Positions 1 through 6,478 of a stretch of 11,538 nt of DNA are shown here, in pieces. A model generated the notes under the pieces. The model worked only from the letters and a program-made list of their open reading frames with translations. It did not search any database and was not told the origin of the DNA. Each line of letters begins with the position of its first letter. The first letter of the stretch is position 1. The stretch lies in contig USPP01000022.1 in the NCBI GenBank assembly GCA_900556615.1, positions 1 through 11,538 on the forward strand, written 5' to 3'. The translations under genes were made by a program, and so were the position numbers. This DNA is from an uncultured Eubacteriales bacterium (GTDB lineage Bacteria; Bacillota; Clostridia; Oscillospirales; CAG-272).

Positions 1-912
1 GCTACCGGCTTTCATGCTGACATCTGTTCTGTATTGTCTCCCGTTTCTGACGCCGTTGATCGTAACACCGCCGTCAAGCATATCGCCTCCCGCCTTAGTA
101 CCGCAAACGCTTGTAACCGCTTCTCTCACATCAAGAGTATTAAGCGCCCAGGAGGAACGAAGCATAATTGTGGCACCGTTCTCCATAACGATAAATCCAA
201 ACGCCGAATCCTCTACGGTAAATTTTGCAGGATCCCAATCGCCCCATGCATTAGCGGAATTCGTATCCTTATTAAGCTTATGATAAACGGTTCCGACACA
301 ATACTTTGGTTTATAATTGTTCATTATCCAAAGCGTAAGGTCAAGAGCATGCGTCCCGATATCAATAAGCGGTCCTCCGCCCTGCTCGTATTCGTCAAGA
401 AAGACTCCCCAGGTAGGAACTGCACGGCGGCGGATCGCAATCGCATTGGCATAGTAAATGTCCCCGAAAGTTCCCTCGTCCGCTTCTCTTTTCATATAAA
501 GGGAATCATTTCTCTGACGTCCCTGATAACCGATTGTAAGAACCTTTCCGGTACGCTTAGCAGCGTCAAGCATTTTCTTTGCCTCCGTGGAATTGATCGC
601 CATCGGCTTCTCACAGATAACATGCTTCCCTGCCTCAAGCGCGTCTACTGTAATGAAGCTGTGCGAGCGATTGGGAGTGCAAACATGAACCGTCTCGATT
701 TCGGGATCGGCAAGAAGCGCTTTATAATCGGTATACACCTTAGCGCCTTCCGCACCGTATTCTCTTGCCGCCTTTTCGGCACGTTCCGGCTTTATATCGC
801 AAAATGCGACGACCGAAACGTCAGGAAGCTTTTTCAAAGCCGGCAAATGCTTACCGTTTGCAATTCCGCCGCATCCGATCACCGCCGCCTTTACAACATG
901 ATTGTTCTCCAT
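1..912 (-). CDS. Gfo/Idh/MocA-family NAD(P)-dependent oxidoreductase (C-terminus off the window)
   Basis: The gene is open from its start to base 1, so only about 304 codons are visible; family members usually run to 330-400 residues. Counted from an alternative ATG at 918, the Rossmann glycine motif GCGGIA is at residues 15-20. An acidic D41 ends the second strand and favours NAD(H), which is inference. The family hallmark CEKP is at 102-105 with K104 as the expected catalytic lysine, and the second-domain motif GGGPLIDIGTH holds D186 and H190. Such enzymes oxidise or epimerise sugars, inositols or sugar derivatives in the cytosol; the substrate cannot be read here. Two starts are possible. 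The ATG at 912 lies 8 nt after the GGGG of a strong AAAGGGG ribosome site, while the ATG at 918 lies only 2 nt after it, so 912 is preferred. The gene has its own promoter and is probably not part of the lipid operon upstream. Confidence 0.93.
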   Translation of the reverse strand, partial: MENNHVVKAAVIGCGGIANGKHLPALKKLPDVSVVAFCDIKPERAEKAAREYGAEGAKVYTDYKALLADPEIETVHVCTPNRSHSFITVDALEAGKHVICEKPMAINSTEAKKMLDAAKRTGKVLTIGYQGRQRNDSLYMKREADEGTFGDIYYANAIAIRRRAVPTWGVFLDEYEQGGGPLIDIGTHALDLTLWIMNNYKPKYCVGTVYHKLNKDTNSANAWGDWDPAKFTVEDSAFGFIVMENGATIMLRSSWALNTLDVREAVTSVCGTKAGGDMLDGGVTINGVRNGRQYRTDVSMKAGS

Positions 913-987
913 ATTCATATCCCCTTTCAAATCAATTTACCAACCATAATAGTCTCTTAGGTATCACAATATTATATCTCAATAAAT

Positions 988-1016
988 ATTATAATCTCAT
1001 TTATTTTATCTGTCAA
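988..1016 (-). promoter_or_regulatory. Sigma-A promoter of the oxidoreductase gene
   Basis: Read on the minus strand, TTGACA (1011-1016) and TATAAT (988-993) are separated by exactly 17 nt, a perfect match to the housekeeping consensus in both boxes. Transcription should begin near 981, giving a leader of about 65-70 nt before the oxidoreductase start. No operator-like dyad is seen next to it, so expression may be strong and largely unregulated (inference). Confidence 0.85.
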
Positions 1017-1115
1017 CGCACGATTTTGCTTTTCCTCTGAAATATATTGCGGTTTTCTTCATAATTGCTGCCGGAGCAAAACTCAAAAGCGGTTTCAACA
1101 GCCTTGCCGAACAAG
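1013..1115 (-). repeat. Possible dispersed intergenic repeat (coding-like remnant)
   Basis: On the minus strand this noncoding stretch reads without a stop as a peptide containing ETAFEFCSGSNYEENRN and ending FQRKSKIVR, then TGA. The TGA lies inside the TTGACA box of the oxidoreductase promoter. There is no plausible start codon or ribosome site. From memory, very similar peptides occur as spurious C-terminal tails of annotated proteins in clostridial genomes, which would mark a dispersed DNA repeat. That recollection is unverified, and nothing inside this window proves repetition. Confidence 0.35.
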
Positions 1116-1156
1116 CTCCAAAATATCAATCGTTATTCTGCCAATATAAACCAACA

Positions 1157-1179
1157 GGCCGTCGCTCCAAACGACAGCC
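1157..1179 (-). terminator. Hairpin after the lipid operon, weak terminator candidate
   Basis: GGCTGTCG and CGACGGCC form an 8-bp stem (one G-U pair) around a 7-nt loop, about 30 nt past the stop codon of the PAP2 gene. It is the only clear stem between this operon and the oxidoreductase promoter. No T-run follows it on the minus strand, so an intrinsic terminator is doubtful; it may instead be an mRNA 3'-end stabiliser. Confidence 0.3.
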
Positions 1180-1208
1180 CAAGCCATAAACAATCTATCG
1201 GTTTTTTC

Positions 1209-1904
1209 TCATTTTTTGAATCGCCCCCGAAAAAAAGCTCTGCACTTCTTTCCATATACAAGAGGATAGGCTACTACGCAAATAGCAAGCGCCGGAGGGA
1301 TGTCAACGATTGAGTGCTGCTTAAGAAACACCGTAGACGCTATAATCAGCAGCGTAACAACACTAAAAGCGATACGCCATCCCTTTGACGAAAAGAGCTT
1401 ACTGTTCCATGCGGCACAGGATACCGCTACGGCTCCTATCACATGAATGGAGGGACAAACATTGGTATTTGTGTCAAACTGATAAAAGTTTCTCATGATT
1501 TCGGTAAATATATTATCCCGCTCAAACGTCACCGGACGGAGCTCCTGCGCGGTCGGCCATACGATATAGATCAAAATAGCCGCCGTATAGGTTATAATAA
1601 TGTAATAAGTATAGTTTTTAAAGGTCTGAATATCATAGAAAATACTGTACACATACATTCCTACAAGATAAATAAACCAGAAAAAATAAGGGATAACAAA
1701 AAATTCACAGAACGGAATAAGATCGTCAATCGGTGAATAGACAATATTATATCCGGTAGTTCTAAAGCACTCAAGAGCAGCAAAAACCACTCCGAAAATC
1801 GGCCAGAAGATAAGCAGCAAAAGATGAGAAAATTCCGGAGTTGCCAAATTGCTGAATCTTAATTTCCGATAATCAACCTCGACATTCAGTTTTGATATAT
1901 TCAT
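1209..1904 (-). CDS. PAP2-superfamily membrane lipid phosphatase or phosphotransferase
   Basis: This 231-aa protein has about five or six membrane segments (roughly 26-46, 68-88, 100-116, 155-167, 178-194, 203-217). It carries the PAP2 active-site series: RP at 123-124, CPSIH at 150-154 with H154, and a final block with S190, H197 and D201. Family members remove phosphate from lipids such as phosphatidate or phosphatidylglycerophosphate at the membrane surface, or transfer headgroups. The third block normally reads SR-x5-H-x3-D, but threonine (T191) replaces the arginine. The sequence HSIVD recalls the H-x-x-x-D of sphingomyelin and inositol-phosphorylceramide synthases, so a transferase role is possible. 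The ATG at 1904 follows AAAGGA by about 6 nt. The start lies inside the glycosyltransferase gene (32-nt overlap), which suggests translational coupling. It is the last gene of the operon. Confidence 0.87.
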   Translation of the reverse strand: MNISKLNVEVDYRKLRFSNLATPEFSHLLLLIFWPIFGVVFAALECFRTTGYNIVYSPIDDLIPFCEFFVIPYFFWFIYLVGMYVYSIFYDIQTFKNYTYYIIITYTAAILIYIVWPTAQELRPVTFERDNIFTEIMRNFYQFDTNTNVCPSIHVIGAVAVSCAAWNSKLFSSKGWRIAFSVVTLLIIASTVFLKQHSIVDIPPALAICVVAYPLVYGKKCRAFFRGRFKK

Positions 1905-3027
1905 AGATTTCCTTTGCTGCCCGATGAGTGAAATTATCAGCGAGCTTTTTTCTCATTTCATTAAGACGTTCTTTGTCATTAAGAAGTTCACACACAATCG
2001 AATTAATCTCTTCGGCGGTTTCTCCGAAAGCAGCGCAGCCGTTTCTGCAAAAGAAATCTCTGTTATGTACTTCAAGACCGGGAATAGCGTCGATAAAAAC
2101 AATAGGCAGATGCTTTGTCGCCGCTTCGGTTGAACTCAAGCCGCCTGCCTTTGTAATAATCAGGCTCGCGGCGTCCATATAGCTGCACACCTCTTTTGTA
2201 TAACCTACAACAAACAGGTTTCCGTTGTTTTCCACCTTTGACATTTGAGCAAAGAGCTTTTCGTTTTTTCCGCAAATCACGACTACGGCTGCGTCTTCCG
2301 GCATAGAACCGATAAGCAGCTCGACGGTTTCCTTCATCGGACCGACGCCCATGCTCCCGCACATGAAAAGCACAATACGCTTATCCGCCGGGAGACCAAG
2401 ACGACTTTTCGCCTGCTCCTGCGCACAGGAAGAATAAAATTCCTCTCTCACCGGTATCCCGGTAGGGATCAGCTTTTCCGGCTTTACACCGAGTCCCGAG
2501 AACTCGGAGGACAGCTTTTCCGAAGGAATAAAGCATGCATTAAAATCCGATATGTTCACACCCGGACTACAGGTATAATCGGTAGCCACAAAATAGGTAG
2601 GCAGACGGTTTCCGTATTTTTTCCTGATTTCAGTCATCATCAGCGAAGCAAACACATGAACACATATCACCGCGTCATAATTTCCCTCTGATATATCCGC
2701 ATACATTTTTTCAGAAGGATATTTCGCAAGACCAAGGAAAGCATTTTTGGAAGGTTCTTTTCCCTTCAACTCACGCATCATATTTTTCTCGTTTGTTTTT
2801 TCCGATACGATTTCAAAAAAGCGGTATCCGGCACCGAAAAGCTCAGGAGCATTTTTATATAAAAATATATGTCCCGAACAGATAAAACGGTTCGTCCCTG
2901 CCGGCCAATATGACAATGCGTCCTTGATTTCGCAAAAGCTCCCATTTCCTTCCGCCCACTGCATAATAGCCTTTGCCGTGGAATTATGTCCCTCTCCGGT
3001 ATTACAGGACAGTATCAGTATTCGCAT
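1873..3027 (-). CDS. MGDG-synthase/UgtP-type lipid glycosyltransferase (GT28)
   Basis: The 384-aa protein matches the two-domain GT-B plan of MGDG synthase and UgtP. The acceptor domain starts with GEGH (11-14) in a glycine-rich loop after the first strand. The linker PTGIPV (188-193) leads to the donor domain, which has GSMGVG (224-229), then GGLSSTEA (295-302), then PG at 316-317 with E319 and N322 for UDP-sugar binding. Relatives move glucose or galactose from a UDP-sugar to diacylglycerol on the inner face of the membrane, making glycolipids and lipoteichoic-acid anchors. The sugar used here is not readable. The length is normal for the family. The ATG at 3027 overlaps the preceding gene by 13 nt and has GGGAGG and GGAAAG upstream. 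It lies beside a PAP2 enzyme that could supply diacylglycerol. Confidence 0.9.
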   Translation of the reverse strand: MRILILSCNTGEGHNSTAKAIMQWAEGNGSFCEIKDALSYWPAGTNRFICSGHIFLYKNAPELFGAGYRFFEIVSEKTNEKNMMRELKGKEPSKNAFLGLAKYPSEKMYADISEGNYDAVICVHVFASLMMTEIRKKYGNRLPTYFVATDYTCSPGVNISDFNACFIPSEKLSSEFSGLGVKPEKLIPTGIPVREEFYSSCAQEQAKSRLGLPADKRIVLFMCGSMGVGPMKETVELLIGSMPEDAAVVVICGKNEKLFAQMSKVENNGNLFVVGYTKEVCSYMDAASLIITKAGGLSSTEAATKHLPIVFIDAIPGLEVHNRDFFCRNGCAAFGETAEEINSIVCELLNDKERLNEMRKKLADNFTHRAAKEIYEYIKTECRG

Positions 3028-3506
3028 TGCTGTCTTCTTTCCTCCCGTTCGTCAAGGCGTCTCGCCGCCGTTATATACTGTGGTCTGTTATATCTCTGAA
3101 TAAATATGAAAGGAAGGTTTAAAAGCAGACATATAAGAAACAAAACAATCCCGTCCGGTCCCGGACAAATGAAAATCACCGCAAGAGAAAGAACAATAAG
3201 GATACTATGTACAATCTCTGCGACGCAAGTTTCCTTTATGAGCGCCTTTATTTCCTTTCCGGTGATACCGGGCTTAACCTTTTTGGGAAGCATAAATTTC
3301 AGAATCTTACTCATATCCGGCACCTTATTCTTCCACCTCCGGATTTTTATACGGTCATATACTTTCCCATTTTTCTCCCATTTATAAGTTTTAAATGGAA
3401 ATTTATTCTCCTCAAGGCGGTCACGCTTTATAAAAAGGGCAAAAACATTGGAAAGTGCTCCAATGACCGCCACATAGACAACGCCTATCCAAAAACGTGT
3501 ATTCAT
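3015..3506 (-). CDS. CrtO-like small membrane acyltransferase homologue
   Basis: This 163-aa protein has an N-terminal membrane segment (about 5-26) and two more at about 100-114 and 118-136. The conserved pattern resembles the glycosyl-4,4'-diaponeurosporenoate acyltransferase (CrtO) family: W58-K59 then VPD at 62-64, ET at 92-93 followed by E97 and H100, N130-LP, and QRYNRP at 137-142. In Staphylococcus aureus CrtO adds a fatty acid to a glycosylated carotenoid. No carotenoid genes are visible here, so the acceptor is more likely a glycolipid made by the neighbouring glycosyltransferase (inference). Family assignment rests on remembered motifs and is moderately firm; the reaction is a guess. 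The ATG at 3506 follows AAGGGGGA by 9 nt. The gap to the upstream gene is 18 nt, and the downstream overlap is 13 nt. Confidence 0.75.
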   Translation of the reverse strand: MNTRFWIGVVYVAVIGALSNVFALFIKRDRLEENKFPFKTYKWEKNGKVYDRIKIRRWKNKVPDMSKILKFMLPKKVKPGITGKEIKALIKETCVAEIVHSILIVLSLAVIFICPGPDGIVLFLICLLLNLPFIFIQRYNRPQYITAARRLDEREERRQQCEY

Positions 3507-3524
3507 AATATTGGTTCCCCCTTG

Positions 3525-4106
3525 TTATTCGATATCTTTTATATGCGGAGAATGCTTTAAATAACATATTGCATAAGCGGCAAAGGAGATTATCATAAAA
3601 ATAAAGCATATTCCGATTATTATATTCAATACAGCCGCCGGCATATTATGGAAAACCATAATAGCGATCATGCTGACAAACAGCACCGTCGTACATATCT
3701 TTCCGGCAAAAAGCGCGCCGTCGAGCATCTTCTTTTTTCTCAGATGAAGACAACCCATTATCAGCATAAAAGCTTCTTTTATCACGAACAGGATAAGAAG
3801 AGGAATCATTTCAGGGTGCCGCAGACTGAGACAGATCATGACCACTCCCTGCGTCATCTTATCCGCGAAAGGATCCAGCATAATACCGAGTCTTGATATC
3901 ATATTGCATTTCCTTGCGATAATACCATCCACCATATCGGTAACTGCCGAAAAAACCATGACTGCGGCCGACACAATATAATCCTTGGCCGACTCAGCCT
4001 TTAAATATAAGACTGCAAAGACAGGAATCAGAAGAAGCCTCAAAATGCTGAGCAGATTAGGAATCGTTATAATCTCTTTTTTGGAATAATTCATATAGTT
4101 CTCCAC
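3525..4106 (-). CDS. CDP-alcohol phosphatidyltransferase (PgsA/cardiolipin-synthase-like)
   Basis: The 193-aa integral membrane protein contains the complete CDP-alcohol motif D-x2-DG-x2-AR-x8-G-x3-D-x3-D. Its residues are D57, D60, G61, A64, R65, G74, D78 and D82; the aspartates bind the metal and the CDP-lipid. It replaces CMP of CDP-diacylglycerol with an alcohol, most often glycerol-3-phosphate (PgsA) or phosphatidylglycerol (CMP-forming cardiolipin synthase). The sequence alone does not settle the alcohol, and a housekeeping PgsA is likely elsewhere. The length is typical. The start at 4106 is GTG, 6-7 nt after AGAGGGA and 2 nt past the stop of the upstream gene. An ATG at 4094 with its own GGAG is an alternative. 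Its product, if PGP, could be dephosphorylated by the PAP2 enzyme of the same operon. Confidence 0.92.
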   Translation of the reverse strand: MENYMNYSKKEIITIPNLLSILRLLLIPVFAVLYLKAESAKDYIVSAAVMVFSAVTDMVDGIIARKCNMISRLGIMLDPFADKMTQGVVMICLSLRHPEMIPLLILFVIKEAFMLIMGCLHLRKKKMLDGALFAGKICTTVLFVSMIAIMVFHNMPAAVLNIIIGICFIFMIISFAAYAICYLKHSPHIKDIE

Positions 4107-4108
4107 TA

Positions 4109-5458
4109 TTATTCCCTCTGAGAATGCCGTAAACCATCTGCGCTCTTTTCGGAATCATTCTCACAGACAATATCACTGTTCTTTTTATCGGCAGCGTCAG
4201 CGGTTTTTTCGCCGTCCTCCGCGGCTTCTGCTTTTTCATTTTCTTTTGACATTCTCTCAGAGGACTTACCGGAAGGAGCGTCTGACGCCGGAAGAAGCTC
4301 TTTCACTATCATATCATCAGCCTTTTCTCCGTATTTTTTCTTTATACGGTAATTTACATCATTTTTGAGCAACGTATAAAGAACCGAAGTAAGCGGGATG
4401 AAAAACAGCATACCCACAACACCGAAAAGCGCGCCGCCGACAATAAGCGCGGTAAAGGTCCATATTGCGGGAAGATTTACGGAGGTTCCGACAACTCTCG
4501 GATAAATAAGATTATTCTCAAGCTGCTGAATAACCAAAAACATTACGATAAACAGAAGCGCCTTCATCGGATCCTGCATGAAAATCAGAATAACTCCTAC
4601 CGCGCAGCCAAGGAAAGCACCCACATACGGGATAATGGCGGTTAAAGCGATGATAACACTGATAACCGTTGCAAAGGGAAACCCGAAGATGCTCATCGCT
4701 ATAAAAAAGATTATTCCCAAAATAACGGCTTCAAGACACTGACCGGAGAAAAAATTTAGAAAAGTCGTAACGGTAAGCATCCCGACGCTTTTAATTTTTT
4801 CCGCCGTTTTAGGTTTAAAATATGCAAGAAGCATCTTCCCCGTTTGTCTCTTCAGATTTTCATAGTTTGAAAGAACATATACCGAGAAAATGCTTGCCGT
4901 AAAAACAGTAGTTACCAACGTCGCAATGCCGTTTACCGCACCGAAAGCGGTATCGAATATTTTATCCGCATTTGCCGTTAAAGCCTGCCAAATGCTCTGA
5001 AGATTGATTTTTTCGATAAGCGTCTCGATTTCAGACGTATCGAATCCGAGATTTTCGAGATATTCAAGCGCTGCGGGATAATAGAAATCGATAGAATCAA
5101 ATATGCTTTTAAAAGACACCACAATCTGAGGAACAACACTGTTTGCAATAAAATACAACAAAAGAAGCGCAAATACAAAGGTAAGCACCAGACTTATCAT
5201 TTTAATTGCACGATCGGGAAGATGATGCTTCAGCTTTGATTTCCGCTTCAGCATCATAAAGAAGCCGTTTATCCCCTTCATCGGCTTATAAAGAATCAGC
5301 GCAAAAAGAACTCCTATAATCAGCGGTGAAAACAGGTTAAAAAATGCGATGATCCTCACGCCGAGTGAATGGAGATTCGTGATCAGCACATAAATAAAAA
5401 TCACTGCTGCGGCAAAAAGCAAACCTCTGAGGAACCGCTTTTTCTCATTATTAGTCAT
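4109..5458 (-). CDS. AI-2E/PerM (YdiK)-family membrane transporter
   Basis: The protein is about 449 aa with eight or so membrane segments. It carries the family's C-terminal hallmarks (numbered from the TTG): GQCLEAVILG (241-250), IPYVGAFLG (278-286) and the QQLENN...YPRVVG block (313-326). The family includes proposed exporters of autoinducer-2 and Na+/H+ antiporters; the true substrate is not inferable. After residue about 375 comes a hydrophilic, Lys/Glu/Ala-rich tail of some 75 residues that looks disordered. Start choice is ambiguous. The ATG at 5458 forms a TGATG stop-start overlap with marR but lies 11 nt from GGAGGA, while a TTG at 5464 has the better spacing of 5 nt. Either way translation is coupled to marR. 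Its presence among lipid enzymes suggests a membrane or lipid-related transport role. Confidence 0.88.
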   Translation of the reverse strand: MTNNEKKRFLRGLLFAAAVIFIYVLITNLHSLGVRIIAFFNLFSPLIIGVLFALILYKPMKGINGFFMMLKRKSKLKHHLPDRAIKMISLVLTFVFALLLLYFIANSVVPQIVVSFKSIFDSIDFYYPAALEYLENLGFDTSEIETLIEKINLQSIWQALTANADKIFDTAFGAVNGIATLVTTVFTASIFSVYVLSNYENLKRQTGKMLLAYFKPKTAEKIKSVGMLTVTTFLNFFSGQCLEAVILGIIFFIAMSIFGFPFATVISVIIALTAIIPYVGAFLGCAVGVILIFMQDPMKALLFIVMFLVIQQLENNLIYPRVVGTSVNLPAIWTFTALIVGGALFGVVGMLFFIPLTSVLYTLLKNDVNYRIKKKYGEKADDMIVKELLPASDAPSGKSSERMSKENEKAEAAEDGEKTADAADKKNSDIVCENDSEKSADGLRHSQRE

Positions 5459-5931
5459 CAGCAAACACTTCCTCCATCGATCTTTTTTCCGTATATTTTT
5501 ATTGACAAAAGGAGCTTTTCAGTAAGATTTTTATAGGTTTCAAATTCCTCTTTGCTGAGACAGGCGAAAAAGCGCGAAAAGAAATCGTCCTGAGTTTTTT
5601 TAATCTCCGTCATCGGAAGAGCAGCTTTTCCGGTAAGCTCAAGATGAATAAAACGTCTATCCTCCGGATCCGTCCTGCGTTTTAAATAGCCCTTTTTTAT
5701 TAAACGCTCCACAGAGGTCGAAACGTTCGCCTTTTTTATCTGTCTGTGTCGGGATATTTCCTTTGCGGTATCAAATCCGGTATTACCCCCAAGAAAATCG
5801 AGAATATCAAATTCCGTCTGCGTAAGCTCATACTTCTTGCAAACTGCACGGCAGGCTTTTACATAAAGCTTTTTTATCTGAGCAGCAAGCGGTAATATTT
5901 CGGCAAGCTCAAACATAGTTTCGCAACTCAT
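5458..5931 (-). CDS. MarR-family transcriptional regulator
   Basis: The 157-aa protein has the MarR winged-helix layout: an N-terminal dimerisation helix, a DNA-binding core from about TQTEFDILDFL (37-47), a recognition helix near KKANVSTSVERLIKKG, and the wing motif with DPEDRR. A C-terminal helix pair then closes the dimer. MarR proteins usually repress their own operon and release DNA on binding a small hydrophobic ligand. As first gene of the operon it is the likely controller of the lipid genes, and AT-rich palindromes lie at its promoter. The start is odd. GGAGG abuts the ATG at 5931 with no spacing, and the next in-frame ATG (5916) is 15 nt away. Translation may be inefficient or start at 5916. 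Confidence 0.92.
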   Translation of the reverse strand: MSCETMFELAEILPLAAQIKKLYVKACRAVCKKYELTQTEFDILDFLGGNTGFDTAKEISRHRQIKKANVSTSVERLIKKGYLKRRTDPEDRRFIHLELTGKAALPMTEIKKTQDDFFSRFFACLSKEEFETYKNLTEKLLLSIKIYGKKIDGGSVC

Positions 5932-6042
5932 CCTCCGAAAAATTAATCAGGACACATCTGCTTCATCATTCAGCGGAAACGGCATATTTCATAATATTTA
6001 TACGATCGAAGCTGCCCCGGCATCTGTGTAAATATACTTTAG

Positions 6043-6069
6043 TTATAATTATAATCTTTTCTATAGAAA
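6043..6069 (-). promoter_or_regulatory. Two perfect palindromes inside the marR promoter, candidate MarR operator
   Basis: TTATAATTATAA (6043-6054) is a perfect 12-bp palindrome covering the -10 box. TTTCTATAGAAA (6058-6069) is a second perfect 12-bp palindrome filling the -10/-35 spacer. MarR dimers typically bind AT-rich inverted repeats of 16-20 bp that overlap their own promoter, so either could be part of an autoregulatory operator. The AT-rich setting makes chance palindromes more likely. Confidence 0.4.
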
Positions 6070-6076
6070 GAGACAA
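6048..6076 (-). promoter_or_regulatory. Promoter of the marR-lipid operon
   Basis: On the minus strand TTGTCT (6071-6076) is followed after 17 nt by a perfect TATAAT (6048-6053). The -35 box matches consensus at four of six positions. The predicted start near 6041 gives a leader of about 110 nt before marR. The leader contains no obvious long hairpin. No second promoter of similar quality is seen inside the operon, whose genes overlap or nearly touch. Confidence 0.7.
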
Positions 6077-6086
6077 GTATCAGAGG

Positions 6087-6104
6087 CTAAAATTTACATT
6101 TTAG
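6087..6104 (-). promoter_or_regulatory. 18-bp inverted repeat upstream of the -35 box
   Basis: CTAAAAT and ATTTTAG form a perfect 7-bp inverted repeat around TTAC, 11 bp upstream of the marR -35 box. The size and half-site spacing fit a MarR-type dimer site, or a site for an activator. It also lies between this promoter and the opposite-facing promoter-like sequence at 6133-6161, so a protein bound here could affect both. Confidence 0.42.
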
Positions 6105-6132
6105 ACACAGGATAATATTATCTAAATAAGAC

Positions 6133-6161
6133 TTGACAGAATTATGAAACTGAAGTAATAT
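6133..6161 (+). promoter_or_regulatory. Divergent plus-strand promoter-like sequence
   Basis: A perfect TTGACA (6133-6138) is followed by a 17-nt spacer and TAATAT (6156-6161), which matches the -10 consensus at four of six positions. It points into the gene-poor region 6170-7059, so it would make either a noncoding RNA or a ~890-nt leader for the gene at 7060. Confidence 0.5.
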
Positions 6162-6189
6162 TGTATAAAGCGCACAATCAAATAAATAT

Positions 6190-6300
6190 CTATCGTATCC
6201 GTTTTTTTATGAAAATGAATGGCATACTGTCATAATCAAAAGGGTACTTTAAAACCTCACTGCCCAAATCCGGCTTGATCTGTTTTCGGTCATTCGTCAC
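6190..6300 (-). CDS. Possible 36-aa small ORF or gene remnant
   Basis: A GTG at 6300 lies 5 nt after AAGGA on the minus strand and opens a 36-codon frame ending in TAG. The product contains KPDLGSEVLKYPFDYD and ends in a basic IKKRIR. The frame stays open upstream of the GTG for about 20 more codons, so this could also be the tail of a decayed gene or part of a dispersed repeat. No domain is recognised and there is no membrane segment. It reads toward the marR promoter. Confidence 0.25.
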   Translation of the reverse strand: MTNDRKQIKPDLGSEVLKYPFDYDSMPFIFIKKRIR

Positions 6301-6410
6301 AAAAATCCTTGACAGATATATACGCTGTCTGCGTGATTTCTGTTTAGACTGATGAAAAAAGCTCTTTACCGTCTATAAACATTGAATTTTTAGAGATACC
6401 CAAAAGAAAA

Positions 6411-6478
6411 AAATCTACAGCCGTTTGTAAAAGTCAGCAAATTTAAGGAATCGCTGAATAAAACGGCTATATAGATTT
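6411..6478. repeat. Long imperfect inverted repeat (three-part stem)
   Basis: Three nested pairings line up. AAATCTA (6411-6417) pairs with TAGATTT (6472-6478), AGCCGTTT (6419-6426) with AAACGGCT (6461-6468), and TCAGC (6434-6438) with GCTGA (6453-6457). That is 20 base pairs with small internal loops and a 14-nt apical loop. No T-run follows on either strand at the right distance, so it does not look like a terminator. It may be the edge of a mobile repeat or part of a structured RNA. Confidence 0.6.

Noticed and set aside
34..960. Plus-strand 308-codon frame at the left edge
   Set aside because: It is antisense to the Gfo/Idh/MocA gene, whose minus-strand frame has full family motifs, a ribosome site and a promoter.
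6309..6337. Second plus-strand TTGACA at 6309-6314 as a promoter
   Set aside because: No -10 box is found at 16-18 nt; the TATATA nearby is only a few bases away.
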